NCBI RefSeq assembly: GCF_002197845.1
Contig: NZ_NIDE01000005.1
Span: 620,001 to 684,000 of the forward strand
Direction: 5' to 3'
DNA length: 64,000 bases
Source: Fimbriiglobus ruber
GTDB lineage: Bacteria > Planctomycetota > Planctomycetia > Gemmatales > Gemmataceae
Position numbers and translations under genes: made by a program. Each line of letters opens with the position of its first letter. The first letter of the stretch is position 1. Positions 1 through 9,900 of this stretch are shown here, one piece after another. Under the pieces are notes generated by a model, which saw only the letters and a program-made list of their open reading frames with translations, made no database searches and was not told the DNA's origin.

Positions 1-240
1 GTGATGCTCCTCGTCCGCCTCGTTCATGATCTCCTTGCCGATCGGCTTGCGGACGGCCGGGTAGAATATCTCCTCTTCAATCGCCGCGTGAACCTTCAGT
101 TCGGTGAGCGCCGCGCGGACAATCTTCTTCTTGGCAGCCCGGTTCGTGGCTTTCGCGAACTGGTCGAAGAGTTCCTTAACCCGCGCGTGGTCTTCTTTCA
201 GCAGGGAGACGGCCGGGTTGGACTTCAGGAAATCGAGCAT
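1..240 (-). CDS. hemerythrin HHE domain protein, C-terminus beyond window
   Basis: The first 80 residues are visible; the gene continues past the left edge. They form the start of a four-helix hemerythrin-like domain. His18 lies in helix A (DHARVKELF), His51 with Glu55 lies in a HAAIEEEIFYP segment, and a Glu-Glu-His-His cluster sits at residues 77-80. These are the usual di-iron ligand positions of the family, whose members bind oxygen or sense it or nitric oxide. A GAGGT ribosome-binding site precedes the ATG. The next gene on the same strand, a receiver protein, ends 58 bases upstream, so the two may be co-transcribed. The exact role is not decidable without the C-terminus. Confidence 0.85.
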   Translation of the reverse strand, partial: MLDFLKSNPAVSLLKEDHARVKELFDQFAKATNRAAKKKIVRAALTELKVHAAIEEEIFYPAVRKPIGKEIMNEADEEHH

Positions 241-298
241 AAGGCTTCTACCTCATTGGGAGCGGCTGAAGCAACGTGCCGGAGCTGGAAGCAAGGCA

Positions 299-751
299 CT
301 ATTTCGCGCCGCTTTTGGCGTGGCCGAAAACACGCGAAAGCAACCGCTTCAGGATCGAGCGGTCGTCCTCGGCGTGAGGTCGAACTAACCCGTCCAACTG
401 ATCCACTACTTCGTGCGAATCGACGGGTTTGGTGAACTGAAGGTCGAACCCCGCATCGACCGCCTTTTCGAGGTGGCCATAGTCCCCATACGCAGTCATG
501 GTGGCAAAAATAGGCGGATTGTCAGCGAACTTCTCCCGTATTTGTCGGGCAAGCTCGTATCCGTCCATGCCGGGCATGTTGATGTCGAGGAGGCAGGCTT
601 CGGGGTGGAACGTCTCGCACATCGCCAGGGCGCTGGGGCCGTCGAAGCAAGACCTGACATCCAGCCCGGAGAAACTAAGCAACTGGGCCATCGTCTCCGC
701 CGAGTCGCAATTGTCGTCCACGACCAGGACGCGGTATTTCTTGTCAGACAT
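299..751 (-). CDS. stand-alone response regulator receiver protein
   Basis: A 150-residue protein that is almost entirely one CheY-like receiver domain. Acidic pair Asp12-Asp13, phospho-acceptor Asp56 in LLDINMPGMDG, Thr86 and Lys108 (FTKPV) are all present. The C-terminal 30 residues are basic and carry no recognisable output domain, so it probably acts by protein contact or phosphorelay. I chose the ATG at 751, giving MSDKKYR, because GGGAG lies just upstream; an in-frame upstream ATG would add 12 unlikely residues. No histidine kinase is adjacent. The key residues fall at the same positions as in the receiver at 2447-3088, which suggests paralogy. Confidence 0.9.
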   Translation of the reverse strand: MSDKKYRVLVVDDNCDSAETMAQLLSFSGLDVRSCFDGPSALAMCETFHPEACLLDINMPGMDGYELARQIREKFADNPPIFATMTAYGDYGHLEKAVDAGFDLQFTKPVDSHEVVDQLDGLVRPHAEDDRSILKRLLSRVFGHAKSGAK

Positions 752-806
752 AATGGCTCCCAGGAAGATGGATGCGTTTGGGAGCAAATCACGTACCGAA
801 GGGTGG

Positions 807-1454
807 TTAGCTCCGGCCAGTCAGGAGGTCGATCACCCAGCATCCCCTCACGTGAAATCCCGGTTCGCGGCAGTGTCCCAGTACTTGGTCGTCGCAGCAA
901 TTGGCGTCCTGGAGGGCGTCGGCCAGGATCGGCATCAGGGAGAAATCCTGGGATTCGTACATTTGCGTGGCCAAGGCGATGGCTGTGGAGGTGAGCCATG
1001 TGGGGTCGAAGATAACGGGGCGGAAAGGATTACCGAAGATGTCGCGGATTAAGTTAATTTGGGCTTTTTCTTCAACTTTTGTATCAGAGGCCCGAGCAGC
1101 GTGGGAAGCAACTGCCACGGCGTTGATGACGAAGCTGCTTTTCGGCGTAAGGGTGAGGATCCTGTAAGCTGCCATTCCAGGGTGGTGGTCGATGTCCCCG
1201 ACGTAAAACTGGTCGGGGTCGCCGGCCGCTTCCCTGGCGGCGCGGAAAACGTCATAGTATTCCTTCTCGTCGACCGGTTGCTCGATGTGGCGTTCGATCA
1301 TTTCCACGGCCATTCGGCTGGCTGGCTCCAGGATTAGTGGCCAGATTCGTCGGCAGCAATGGGTGGAAAACAGCATCAGCTTCCGATTGCTGGTTTTTAG
1401 GAATTCCAGCATCGGGGTTGGATCGGCCGCAGGTAGCCACTCCTCTTCCGTCAC
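807..1454 (-). CDS. Gemmata-type MTE-EWL family hypothetical protein, copy 1
   Basis: A 215-residue soluble protein of unknown function. It begins MTEEEWLPAADPTPMLEFL and ends with LADALQDANC...HCREPGFHVRGCWVIDLLTG. The same start and end motifs recur in the neighbour at 1458-2144 and in a broken copy at 20053-20326. A conserved central block FGNPFRPV is followed by an Ala-rich helix. Cysteines in CCRRIW near residue 33 and in the C-terminal HCR/RGCW motif are shared. I recall such proteins as multi-copy in Gemmataceae, without known function. It lies three bases from its paralogue, in tandem. Confidence 0.8.
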   Translation of the reverse strand: MTEEEWLPAADPTPMLEFLKTSNRKLMLFSTHCCRRIWPLILEPASRMAVEMIERHIEQPVDEKEYYDVFRAAREAAGDPDQFYVGDIDHHPGMAAYRILTLTPKSSFVINAVAVASHAARASDTKVEEKAQINLIRDIFGNPFRPVIFDPTWLTSTAIALATQMYESQDFSLMPILADALQDANCCDDQVLGHCREPGFHVRGCWVIDLLTGRS

Positions 1455-1457
1455 GGA

Positions 1458-2144
1458 TTAGCCCATCCCCAGCAAGAGGTCAATCGCCCAGCAGCCTCTC
1501 GCATGAACCTTTTCGGTGCGGCAGTGGTTCAGGAGGCCGGGGTCGTCGCAGCCTGATTCTTCTAAAGCGTCAGCGAGGGTCGGGAGCCGGTCGAAAGCGC
1601 GGTCGGCGTAAATGCCCTGGGCAACGGCGAGGACCGTGGGCGTCTGCCAAGAAGGATCGAGGGATACGGGATGGAAGGGATTCCCATAGATGCAGCGCAC
1701 GAGCTTGCAAAATGCTTCCAGCTCCGTGTGCCATCTGGCTCCGCCCGTGATGGCAAGTTCGGCCACGTCTTCCCACGCTGGCTTGGTTTTATTCGAGTCA
1801 TTGGGTATTTCCCAATTGCCGACATCTTTTCCGGCCACCCAAAAACAGGCACCCTTCCCGAAATAATGATGCAGGTCGAGGTTCCGCACATACTTTTGCG
1901 ACTCCCGGCACGCCGTCCGCGCCTCCGCCTCTGCCTCCGCCAGTTCAGCATCGGTGGCCGCACCGTCCGCAAATTGCTCGGCGACGAGTACCGCCCGGCG
2001 GCTCCGTTCGTCCGGGACCAGGTGCAAAATCCGTCGGCAAAGGCCACACCCGAGTAATCGTTTCTTGCGCTCGGTCGCGTTATTCGGGATGTACCCTACC
2101 AATTGGCGAGGCATTGCACTCGCCAGCCACTCCGCTTCGGTCAT
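1458..2144 (-). CDS. Gemmata-type MTE-EWL family hypothetical protein, copy 2
   Basis: A 228-residue paralogue of the preceding entry, in tandem on the same strand. It shares MTEAEWLASAMP at the N-terminus, a CGLCRRILHLVPDERSRRAV helix near residues 33-52, YGNPFHPVSLDPSWQTPTV in the middle, and the closing LADALEESGCDDPGLLNHCR and RGCWAIDLLLG motifs. A conserved Cys/His set suggests a structural fold or metal site, but no catalytic motif is recognisable. The start has AAGGAGG-like sequence upstream (the plus strand reads ATAAGGAACCTCC after the start). Tandem duplication is visible directly; function is unknown. Confidence 0.8.
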   Translation of the reverse strand: MTEAEWLASAMPRQLVGYIPNNATERKKRLLGCGLCRRILHLVPDERSRRAVLVAEQFADGAATDAELAEAEAEARTACRESQKYVRNLDLHHYFGKGACFWVAGKDVGNWEIPNDSNKTKPAWEDVAELAITGGARWHTELEAFCKLVRCIYGNPFHPVSLDPSWQTPTVLAVAQGIYADRAFDRLPTLADALEESGCDDPGLLNHCRTEKVHARGCWAIDLLLGMG

Positions 2145-2446
2145 AAGGAACCTCCTGGACGTGATTCTACGCGATTCTCAAGGGTTTGGGCGTCTCCCTT
2201 CGGGCCGGTCCCTCCGCGGCTCGCGTGATGCTCGGCCGCTTCGCGGCTGAACCGCTCTGGCACCTGACGCGGCAAGTCCTGGATATCCTGCCACGCTACC
2301 TACCGGCTTCTTGCCGAGCGGACCCATGCCCTATTCGGTATTCCAATTCCCCGGCATAGGGGTTGCGATACTTCTCTATCTCCGCGAAACCCGCCTCCTC
2401 CGGGGCGGGTATGGGAAATCGCGTGCCCACCGGAGGAAAGCAGGAT
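2145..2446. other. intergenic region with short palindromic GC-rich repeats
   Basis: Divergent intergenic stretch between a leftward MTE-EWL gene and a rightward receiver gene. It contains several imperfect inverted GC-rich motifs (for example GGCCGCTTCGCGGC near 2237) resembling REP-type dispersed elements. Similar sequence lies upstream of the broken third paralogue near 20340-20450. No protein-coding signal is supported here. Confidence 0.4.
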
Positions 2447-3088
2447 GTGAGTTCTGTGGCCCTGCGAATTTTGATTGTTGACGACAACCGGGACGCCGCC
2501 GACAGCTTGGCTCTGATCTTGGGACTGTGGGAACACAATGTCGAGGTTGCCTACGACGGGGAAGAGGGGCTGCAAAAAGCGGTCGCAACCGCACCCGACT
2601 GCTTGATTCTTGACATCAACATGCCCCGGATGGACGGGTATACCCTGGCCCAATTGGTTCGGAATGAACCCCTCCTAGAGAAAGCGAAGTTGATGGCCCT
2701 GTCGGCACTTTCGGACCCCACTCACGTCAAGCGCACGGAGGAAGCGGGGTTCGACTATCGGCTGACCAAGCCGGTCGGATTTGACGAACTTGGGAGGATG
2801 CTTCAAATGATCGAGCACGTCATGAGTCTGGCCAAACAAACGGAAGAATTGGCCAAGCGGAACATCGAGGTGGCCGAGCGGACGGAAGCCATTGCCGTGC
2901 GGACGGAAGGTATCGCCAGACGATCAGAGGCAGTAGCCGGGGAAACCATGGATCTGCTTCAAGAGGTAAAAGAGGAGATGAAAGAGGTCAAGAATGACGT
3001 GCGGGAGATGAGACAAGAATTGAAAGAAATCAAGGACAAGGTCGACCGTGCCGACGACGGCGAGGGGTGGAAGCACCCTGGGGAGTAA
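2447..3088 (+). CDS. response regulator receiver protein with C-terminal coiled coil
   Basis: A 213-residue protein. Residues 1-125 are a receiver domain with Asp12-Asp13, phospho-acceptor Asp56 (LILDINMPRMDG), Ser86 and Lys108 (LTKPV). Residues about 128-205 are a heptad-like, highly charged coiled coil with a repeated pattern (AERTEAIAVRTEGIARRSEAV, then KEEMKEVKNDVREMRQELKEIKDKV when read in two pieces). There is no DNA-binding output, so oligomerisation or partner binding is the likely output. I chose the GTG start at 2447 because GGAGG at 2432-2436 is well spaced and the receiver begins immediately; ATG codons upstream add a Gly-rich stretch. Confidence 0.85.
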   Translation: MSSVALRILIVDDNRDAADSLALILGLWEHNVEVAYDGEEGLQKAVATAPDCLILDINMPRMDGYTLAQLVRNEPLLEKAKLMALSALSDPTHVKRTEEAGFDYRLTKPVGFDELGRMLQMIEHVMSLAKQTEELAKRNIEVAERTEAIAVRTEGIARRSEAVAGETMDLLQEVKEEMKEVKNDVREMRQELKEIKDKVDRADDGEGWKHPGE

Positions 3089-3236
3089 GAGGGAGAAGAA
3101 GGGCCGAGCCGGGGAAGAAGACCGACGGGTAAAGTCGGGGGCATCAGGGGTCAGATCCTTAACCCCATCCCTACGACGCTAATCGCCAACCGCCCGGGGT
3201 ACACTCAAGCAGGAATGCTGTCGGTCCCGGCGCCGG

Positions 3237-3725
3237 TTACGGTTTCACTTCCAGCGTCTCGTTCTCCGACCCGACCCGGAAAAACCGCTTGTTGGCCCAA
3301 CCGGTTGGGAGCTTGTCGTCCTTTTTGATGTTGATCCGGTGTTCGAGGTTCACGCCCGTCCGAAGTACCCGGATCGAACTGTCGTCCGACTCCTTCAGCA
3401 CGTCGAATCGCCCGCCATTGACGGGCCACGAGCGGAACTTCGGGAACTTGTCGAACGTCACTTCCTTCCCGGCCCGTTCGACCCGTAGGTACAAGTCGTT
3501 GGCGGTGTTGGTTTTGAACTTCCTCGACGTACCCGGTTTGATCTGGAACCACCCTTCGGCGGCAACGACCCCGTCGAAGTGGTCGTAGGCCATCGCCACG
3601 ACGACGTTGTCGTTCGAGTAGTTCTCGACCTTGACCTCAACATCATTGGCGGACGCGGTCGCGGCGGGCCCGGCGGCGGCTAGCGCCACGATCAAAAACT
3701 TCGACCCGATTAAGCGAGTGAACAT
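3237..3725 (-). CDS. secreted DUF1036-like protein
   Basis: A 162-residue protein with an N-terminal signal peptide (MFTRLIGSKF then a LIVALAAAG core, cleavage likely after ATASA near residue 26). The mature part has VENYSNDNVVVAMAYDHFDG followed by GWFQIKPGTSRKF, which matches the DUF1036 pattern of a soluble beta-sheet domain with a G-W-x-x-I-x-P-G turn. It is therefore probably exported to the periplasm or surface; function is unknown. The ATG at 3725 is preferred because the signal peptide starts there; an upstream extension of 37 residues is not signal-like. Neighbours give no operon context. Confidence 0.7.
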   Translation of the reverse strand: MFTRLIGSKFLIVALAAAGPAATASANDVEVKVENYSNDNVVVAMAYDHFDGVVAAEGWFQIKPGTSRKFKTNTANDLYLRVERAGKEVTFDKFPKFRSWPVNGGRFDVLKESDDSSIRVLRTGVNLEHRINIKKDDKLPTGWANKRFFRVGSENETLEVKP

Positions 3726-3836
3726 GGGAAGCCCATCCAGTCTGGGGTCTATTCGGGGTCGGCTATTTGCTTCCCCCATCATGTGAAGCGGTAAACCCTG
3801 AGAAGTGTTACCGGATTCTTTTCCGTTTGATTCCAA

Positions 3837-4243
3837 AGCAACACTGCCCTCTGCCCTAAGTGCGGAATCGAGTTAGCGATCGGGTCGGGGTTTCCGGTCA
3901 CGGCGGGGTTCCTGGAGCCGGTGCGGCAGAAATGGTTTGGTCGACCGAGCCCCGGCACCGTGGCAAAATCTGAAGGCTGCGGCGGCGTGAAGCAACACCC
4001 AAGGAACCCGGTAAGAGCAGCAAGCAACCACCCGAAGGTTGAAAACCGCAAGGTTCCAAAAGGGAGAACGGTGAAGCAGAGGTCCCTGCCGGCAGGTTGC
4101 CGAAAGGCCCGCAGCATTTCAAGACCCGTAAGGGCCACCGGGAGTTGATCGCCCGGTGCAAATTTGGGCTGACCCGACCGGGTGCGGCCTTCAAGGCTTC
4201 TGCCGCTGAGCCAGCATAGCGAATCAGCGGCACCTCATTCTTA
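3837..4243. other. intergenic stretch left of IS copy A
   Basis: No gene is supported. In one plus frame, starting after a stop near 3830, a CPKCG zinc-knuckle-like segment followed by about 80 Arg/Lys-rich residues can be read to a stop near 4148, but there is no start codon or ribosome-binding site. It could be the remains of a gene. The IS copy inserted at 4244 ends the region. Confidence 0.35.
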
Positions 4244-5194
4244 GAGGCTGTCCGAAAAGTGACCTTGCTGTAAGTTGTGCGTCTCTTGTAAGTTAGTCGC
4301 TCCTTCGTACTCGAGGAGCGAAGTCATGGATGCGACCGTTCGCAAACCGTATCCGACCGATTTGACCGACCTCCAATGGGAGATCATCCAGGTCGTCCTG
4401 CCGGCCGCCCGACCCGGAGGACGCCCCCGGTCGGTGGACCTCCGGGAGGTGCTGAACGCGATCGTGTACGTGAACCGGTCGGGGTGTCAGTGGTCGATGC
4501 TCCCGCACGACTTCCCGGCCAAGAGTACGGTGTACGAATACTTCGCCCAGTGGCGGGACGATGGCACCTGGCAAGAACTCCTGGATGTCCTCCGGGAGGG
4601 GTATCGGGAAGTCCACGCCCCGAGTCACGAGCGGACCCCGAGTGCCGCGAGCATCGACAGCCAGTCGGTCAAAGGGACCGAACACGCGGGCGGGAACGGG
4701 TACGATGCGGGCAAGAAAATCCAGGGCCGGAAGCGGTCGATCGTGGTCGATACGCTGGGCCTGCTGATGGTCGTGGCGGTGACCGCCGGGCACGTCGACG
4801 ACGCGGCCGCGGCCCCGACCGTACTCGAAGGGTTGGACCGTGACGCGTACCCGCGATTGAAGGTCGTGTGGGCCGACGGGAAGTACCACAACCATGCCCT
4901 GAACGGGTGGAAAGACGGCCACCCGGAACTCGGATGGGAACTCGTCATCGTCCGCCGACCGGACGGGGTCAAGGGGTTCACCCTGTTACCCAAGCGGTGG
5001 GTCGTCGAGCGGACGTTCGGGTGGCTCGGGCGGGCCCGGCGGTTAAGTCGTAATTATGAGCGACTGAATAGTTCCAGCGAATCCATGATTCGTGTGCGGT
5101 CAATCCAGCTGATCCTCAATCGCATGGATCCACAAGAGCGTTATCCCCCGTTTAAATATAGAGTTGCATCAAAATAGTCTTCCCGGACAGGCTC
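4244..5194 (+). mobile_element. IS5-type insertion sequence, copy A
   Basis: A 951-bp element carrying one DDE transposase. The left terminus reads GAGGCTGTCCGAAAAGTG and the reverse complement of the right terminus reads GAGCCTGTCCGGGAAGAC, so the inverted repeats match imperfectly over about 18 bases. It is flanked by TTA on both sides (4241-4243 and 5195-5197), a 3-bp TNA target duplication typical of IS5-group elements. A second copy in opposite orientation sits at 14497-15448. Confidence 0.9.
4326..5177 (+). CDS. IS5-type DDE transposase, copy A
   Basis: A 283-residue transposase. The N-terminal DUF4096-like region (LTDLQWEIIQVVLP, GCQWSMLPHDFPAKSTVYEY) binds ends, and the C-terminal RNase-H-like fold carries the DDE triad: Asp near 111 in SIDSQSVKG, Asp near 184 in WADGKYHN and Glu near 228 in RWVVERTFGWL. 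It ends in KYRVASK close to the right inverted repeat. The ATG at 4326 follows a GAGGAGCGAAG motif. The frame is open throughout, so it may be active. It differs from the copy at 14515-15366 at scattered residues only, for example VLPAARPG versus LLPAARFG. Confidence 0.92.
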   Translation: MDATVRKPYPTDLTDLQWEIIQVVLPAARPGGRPRSVDLREVLNAIVYVNRSGCQWSMLPHDFPAKSTVYEYFAQWRDDGTWQELLDVLREGYREVHAPSHERTPSAASIDSQSVKGTEHAGGNGYDAGKKIQGRKRSIVVDTLGLLMVVAVTAGHVDDAAAAPTVLEGLDRDAYPRLKVVWADGKYHNHALNGWKDGHPELGWELVIVRRPDGVKGFTLLPKRWVVERTFGWLGRARRLSRNYERLNSSSESMIRVRSIQLILNRMDPQERYPPFKYRVASK

Positions 5195-5317
5195 TTACAA
5201 TAAACCGCGATTCTTCGAAAGCAGCTGCTGCATTTTCCTATACGGAATCTTCCGAAATGAGGGTACTGCCCGCAAAGTTCTCGCGAATAATGGCTTACTA
5301 CGCCCGAGGAGGAAGCC

Positions 5318-5578
5318 ATGAGATTGCTTCAAAGAAGCCAGACGTGGGTCATTTACCAGTCCACCCTCCGTGGGCAGATAATCGGCACCAAAAGTGTCTG
5401 CGAGCAGAGCGAGTGGGAGGAAATGGAACGCAGTCATCCCGGAGTGAATCGGTTGGTGCAAGCCGGGATCACGTACGAAGGCGAAGCCGAACGGTTAGCC
5501 CGGGGCACTTCCGGTGATCCGAAACTTCGGGGCTTAATCATCGATAGGCTGACCCTCGCCGACCTGGGGAAATCCTGA
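5318..5578 (+). CDS. small hypothetical protein (86 aa)
   Basis: A short basic protein (MRLLQRSQTWVIYQSTLRGQ...) with a strong GAGGAGGA ribosome-binding site just before the ATG. No domain is recognised. It contains a GTKSVCEQSEWEEMERSHPG stretch that reads as a small alpha-beta fold. It stands alone, between IS copy A and a convergent metallophosphoesterase gene. The evidence for translation is the ribosome-binding site and normal amino-acid composition; the role is unknown. Confidence 0.6.
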   Translation: MRLLQRSQTWVIYQSTLRGQIIGTKSVCEQSEWEEMERSHPGVNRLVQAGITYEGEAERLARGTSGDPKLRGLIIDRLTLADLGKS

Positions 5579-5593
5579 CCTTACTTCTTCCCT

Positions 5594-6394
5594 TCAGACC
5601 TCCAAAACCCGCTGCACAACCGGCACACCGTACTTCGCGCCTCCAGTGAGAACGCGAAGGTTCGGTAGGATTTGAGCCTCGCCTCCGCCGTGGGTGTGGC
5701 CGCATAGAACCGTCATCGTTCGATCCGGCACCGCACCCATGGCCTCAACCAGGGCATCGCCGACCGCTTTGCAGGTGAAGTGCGGTAGCCAGTTGTCGTC
5801 CGAGATTTTCCCCTCGTGCCAACAGGCCTCACGGAACGGCGGGACGTGGGTCAGGACGACGACATGCTGGAATCGCTTCAGGGCTTCAGGTAACACAGAC
5901 CGGAAGTGAACCGCGGCCTCGTCTCCGAGGGCGTTGAGCTTTGCGAGCCGATCGTCACGGACTTCGTGAAACCCGCCAAACTCCTCGATCAAGCCCCAGT
6001 CGTTCAGGATCACGTCGGAGCCGTGGTAATCGCCGAGCCGTCCGTCGCCCCAGCCGTCATGGCCGACAAGGCAGGTGTCTTTTGTAAGGGGAATGATGCC
6101 GGCGTTGGGCATCCAGTGTAGGTTTGCGGTGACGGAGCAGAGCGACCGGATCTTTTCACGGACTCCAGCGATTGAGCCGCGGTAGAAGTCGTGGTTGCCC
6201 AGGACGAAGTAAACAGGCCGTTCAACCCGCTGTTCGATGTTGTTTAGGAAAATGGCGACATCGTTGGCTTCCCCAATGTCGCCGGTCAGGGCGAAAGCGT
6301 CGGCTTCGGTGTCAGCGAGCATGCCAAGGAATGCTTCGATCGCTGGTGACCGCAAGAAATTCAAGTGGATGTCAGTAAGCCAAGCGAGTTTCAT
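5594..6394 (-). CDS. calcineurin-like metallophosphoesterase
   Basis: A 266-residue enzyme with the full dimetal phosphoesterase signature: D-x-H in LTDIHLN (about residues 7-11), GD in ALTGDIGE, GNHDFY, a later THVPPF histidine motif, and CGHTHGGG near the C-terminus. It should hydrolyse phosphomono- or diester bonds; the substrate cannot be read from sequence. The start at 6394 (MKLAWLTDIHLNF) is preferred since the fold begins directly there; a longer in-frame upstream extension lacks conservation features. No signal peptide, so cytoplasmic. It is separated by about 90 bases from the leftward gene at 6489. Confidence 0.88.
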   Translation of the reverse strand: MKLAWLTDIHLNFLRSPAIEAFLGMLADTEADAFALTGDIGEANDVAIFLNNIEQRVERPVYFVLGNHDFYRGSIAGVREKIRSLCSVTANLHWMPNAGIIPLTKDTCLVGHDGWGDGRLGDYHGSDVILNDWGLIEEFGGFHEVRDDRLAKLNALGDEAAVHFRSVLPEALKRFQHVVVLTHVPPFREACWHEGKISDDNWLPHFTCKAVGDALVEAMGAVPDRTMTVLCGHTHGGGEAQILPNLRVLTGGAKYGVPVVQRVLEV

Positions 6395-6488
6395 GGGATT
6401 GTTTATGTCAGAAGATGTGAGTCCGGTCAACTGGCGGAAGAGACCAACGGCCACGCACGGGTGGGGCGCTGGTCGCAAGCAGTAGCTT

Positions 6489-6932
6489 TTAATCCCGTTC
6501 CTTCGGGGTCGCGTCAACGATCTTGATCTCGGTCAGGATCGTCTCGCCCTCCCCGCCGGACTCGGCCATACTCCCGGATGCCTCACGCAAGTACGGTAGG
6601 CGATGGAGTGTGCAAAGGTCGTAGATCCTCCAGAAATTCGGGCCGTGCCCCTTAACCGTAAGTGCCCAGTGCTTGACCCCAGCGAATAGCAGCGTAAACG
6701 TCCCCCCGTCGTAGGTGCTTAGGGCATCCAAGAATGCGTACTGGTACGACCTGACTTTCCCGTCCTTTAGGATGACGTGGATACGGGTCAGCGTTTTGTT
6801 CGCCGGCCGCAACGTCGCGTACTTCCCGTCCATCTGCGAGATTGTCAGCGTCTCGCAATCATCCGTTTCCACCGGTTCGGGGGGCACCGGCTTGGTGGAT
6901 GCCCTCCTGAGGAAGTTAAGGCTATCGTCCAT
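6489..6932 (-). CDS. hypothetical protein coupled to relaxase gene
   Basis: A 147-residue acidic protein (MDDSLNFLRRAST...). Its start codon overlaps the 3' end of the relaxase gene by 11 bases, so translation is probably coupled. The central part (GKYATLRPANKTLTRIHVILKDGKVRSYQY) reads as beta-rich. No domain is recognised. The position, immediately downstream of a MobF relaxase, suggests an accessory role in the same mobile unit, but this is inference only. Confidence 0.6.
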   Translation of the reverse strand: MDDSLNFLRRASTKPVPPEPVETDDCETLTISQMDGKYATLRPANKTLTRIHVILKDGKVRSYQYAFLDALSTYDGGTFTLLFAGVKHWALTVKGHGPNFWRIYDLCTLHRLPYLREASGSMAESGGEGETILTEIKIVDATPKERD

Positions 6933-9900
6933 ATTCGTACTCCTTCTGCCGTTTCTGTTCCCTCGTATCACCGGCCAGCCCCGCTTGCAACACTTTGAAG
7001 CGGTCGCGGGCTTTCGCCAGGAACTTCCGCAGCCCCTCGTACGCCCGCCGGCGCGGTTTCTTCTTGGGTTGCATCAGTTCCGTCGCACTCCGCCGGGCAT
7101 CGGTGCGTTGGATGGCTTGCTTCAGTTCATCTTGGGCCATGTCCGAGTAGACCTTAGCCGATTCCCGCCCCCGTGAGACCGAGACGTAGAACTGCTCGGC
7201 GTTGATCGCTCCCTTCGATTCGCTGCCCATCGCGATCAACACGCGGTCGACGGTCTTGCCTTGCGAGGCGTGGCTCGTGGAAACGTACCCGTGCGTCAGG
7301 TGCCCATATTCCTTCTTTACGGTCCAGCCGTTGTCGAGGATCGGGTTTTCGTGCTTGTCGAATCCCTTGATGCGGTAGACCGACCCGTTATTCAGCTTGT
7401 GGCCGTCGAGCGATTTGCCGTTGGAGGTGAAGCGGACGAGGTCGCCGGTAGCGATGCCAACCTCGCCCTTGTGGTAAACGGAGAAGTGTTCGGGGCTTTT
7501 CCAACGGTCGCCGTCCTTGAAGTCGGTAACACTGACCACTTGGCCAGCCTTGAACGTCCCCGAATTGCGGTGGAAGACCAACGTCTCGGAGCCGTCGTAG
7601 CGTTCGAGGTCGCCGCGTTCCGCTTCCGTCCAGTTCAGTGGGATGAGTTGCTGGACTTTGTGTTCGTCATGGCTGAGTTTACCTTCGTCTTGAAGCCGGG
7701 AACGGATTGCCGCAGTCACCTCGTCGGCTTCGGCGTGGGTCGGGGCGACGACCAGGATTTCCTTGCCCGAGTTAATCCCTTGGATGTAGTCATCGACCAG
7801 GGGTTTGTTGTCTTCCACCTTCTGAACCCAACCAAGTCCTGCAAGTTGGTCGAAGGCCTTGTCCTGTTTGCCCTCGGCGATCCCGGCGACGATGGCCTTA
7901 TACCCCTTGTGCTTCTGGCGCCAGACTTCGGTCAGGCGGCCGACCGAAAGCCCGGCATATTCCTGAAGCACGTTCATCATGTTGCCGTGGCGGACGACCG
8001 AGCGGTGCTGCTTCGGGTCGCCCTGCAGGACGATGCGGGCGTGCTGCTCATTGGCGATGTCGACGATCCGCGACAAGTCTTTGATGGCAAGCAGGCCGGC
8101 CTCGTCCACCCAGATCACGCCGTTCTTAACCCCGGCCTGACGGTCAGGGCTCATTAGGAAGGAGGCGACGGTGTCGGCTTTTCTGAATCCACCACCCTGT
8201 GGACTACGAAGGACGCCACGGCTCGCTTCGGCGGAAGCCGCAAGCATCTCTACCGGGCGATCGATCTGGGCGAAAGCCGATTTAATGGCATGCGTCTTCC
8301 CCGTTCCAGCGTCGCCGATCACCAAGACCATCTGATCGGTGGAGGTCAGGACGTGCGACACCATCGCTTGCTGTTCGTTCGACAGGCCAACCATTTTCCG
8401 GGCGTCCGGAATATGGTCAGATGAAGTCGCTTGCTGTTTGGGGGAGAGCGGAGGCGCCGGCGCGATGTTTGCCGGCTTTTCGTTCGAAAGCGAAGGTGAG
8501 AGCCAGTTTTGCCCCGGCGCAGCACCGTGCGCATCAGGTGCGCGCAATTTTCCCTGTTTTGGATCAATAAGCGAGGAATTCTGCGGCTCTGACCGAGCGC
8601 TCGAAACCAATTGCTGTTCGTGGGATAGTATGGCAGGATCGGGTAGAGTTGCGGCGGCGTGGATAGCCTGCATCGGGTCGCTCCGAGGAGCCGGGGATTG
8701 TCCATCTCTGACCCGCAACTCACTTCCCATAGGCTCACTGCCAACATCATTCAATGCGTTAGCCCCTTTTTGTTGACCCAAGCCCAGAAGCATGGCAAGT
8801 TCGGAGATGACACGGCCAGCTCCCTCTGCGTGTGGCTTCCCTTGGGCGGATTCACGTACGGGCTGGCCTTCTATCGCCAACGGGCGCATCGTCCCTTTCC
8901 CCTCGCGGGCGAAATCGATGATGCGGCGTTCCTCGGCCAGCACCGCCTTGGTGGTGACTTGCCCGTCTTTCATCAACGCACCCTGACGTTTGGCCTCCGG
9001 CTCGATTTCCTCCGGCAACGCCCCGCCCATGCACCGTTCCATCGACGTGACCGCTAGGTCGTGCCAGTCCATGACCGACCGGCGTTCGAAATGATGGTCG
9101 ATGGCGAACCTGACGCCCTTGTCGGCGGTATTCGTTGGTTCCGGGTTCAGGCCGAGGTTAGCCGCCGTGATGAGCGATGAGATCGCCTGCCCTTCCGCCG
9201 GCGTGATCCGCCCCTGCCAATACTTCCGGTAATCCTCCAGGGTCATGTCCGTCCGCTTGAACTGCCGGGAGGTTGCCCCAAGTTTGTCCTTGCCCGTGGC
9301 ACTTCCCACACCCAGCTCGGCCGCCAATTTCTCCACTTCACCGGTGCGGCGGGAGAACTTCTTCACCACCGAATCCGGCATCCCCTTAATGTCCCACGAG
9401 TAGTACCGCTTGGTGCCGCGGGCATCGGCTTTGAGCGACGTCTCGATGCCGTAGCCCAAGTCTGTTAGCTTGCTCGCCAATCGCAGGTCGAAACTTCGGT
9501 CGAAGAACTTCCGCAGGTCCATGATCGGGCGGAATTTCACCGCCTTCCATTCGTCCTCGATTGGGTCGTGGGTCACGTTCATAACGACGATATGGATATG
9601 CCGGTCCGGGTCTGGCATATTGTCTTGTTTCGCCGGACGGGTCTCCGGGTGCTCCACGGCGAACGCCACGAGGTTGCCCGTAAGGCGGTCATCCAACGCG
9701 CCACCCTTACGGACGCGGGTGGTCGAGTATTGCTCAAGGTCGGCAAGGGTTTCGCGGGCAGCTTCCCAGAGCGCATCCTGGATGCGGGAATCGCCGTTTT
9801 CGAGGGCGACGGTGACACCCTTGGGGATACTCGCCGTCACGTCCCAGGCGGGGATACGGTTCTCGACCAGCTTGGCCGTCAGTTGGTCACCGGTGTGGGG

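Noticed and set aside
3921-4148. CPKCG-like short frame left of IS copy A
   Set aside because: The zinc-knuckle stretch is upstream of the first ATG with no start codon, and the rest is low-complexity. It may be a remnant and is noted only as an intergenic stretch.
7261-8157. Plus-strand 298-residue frame opposite the relaxase
   Set aside because: It is the reverse-strand shadow of a conserved helicase domain; no ribosome-binding site and no known pattern.
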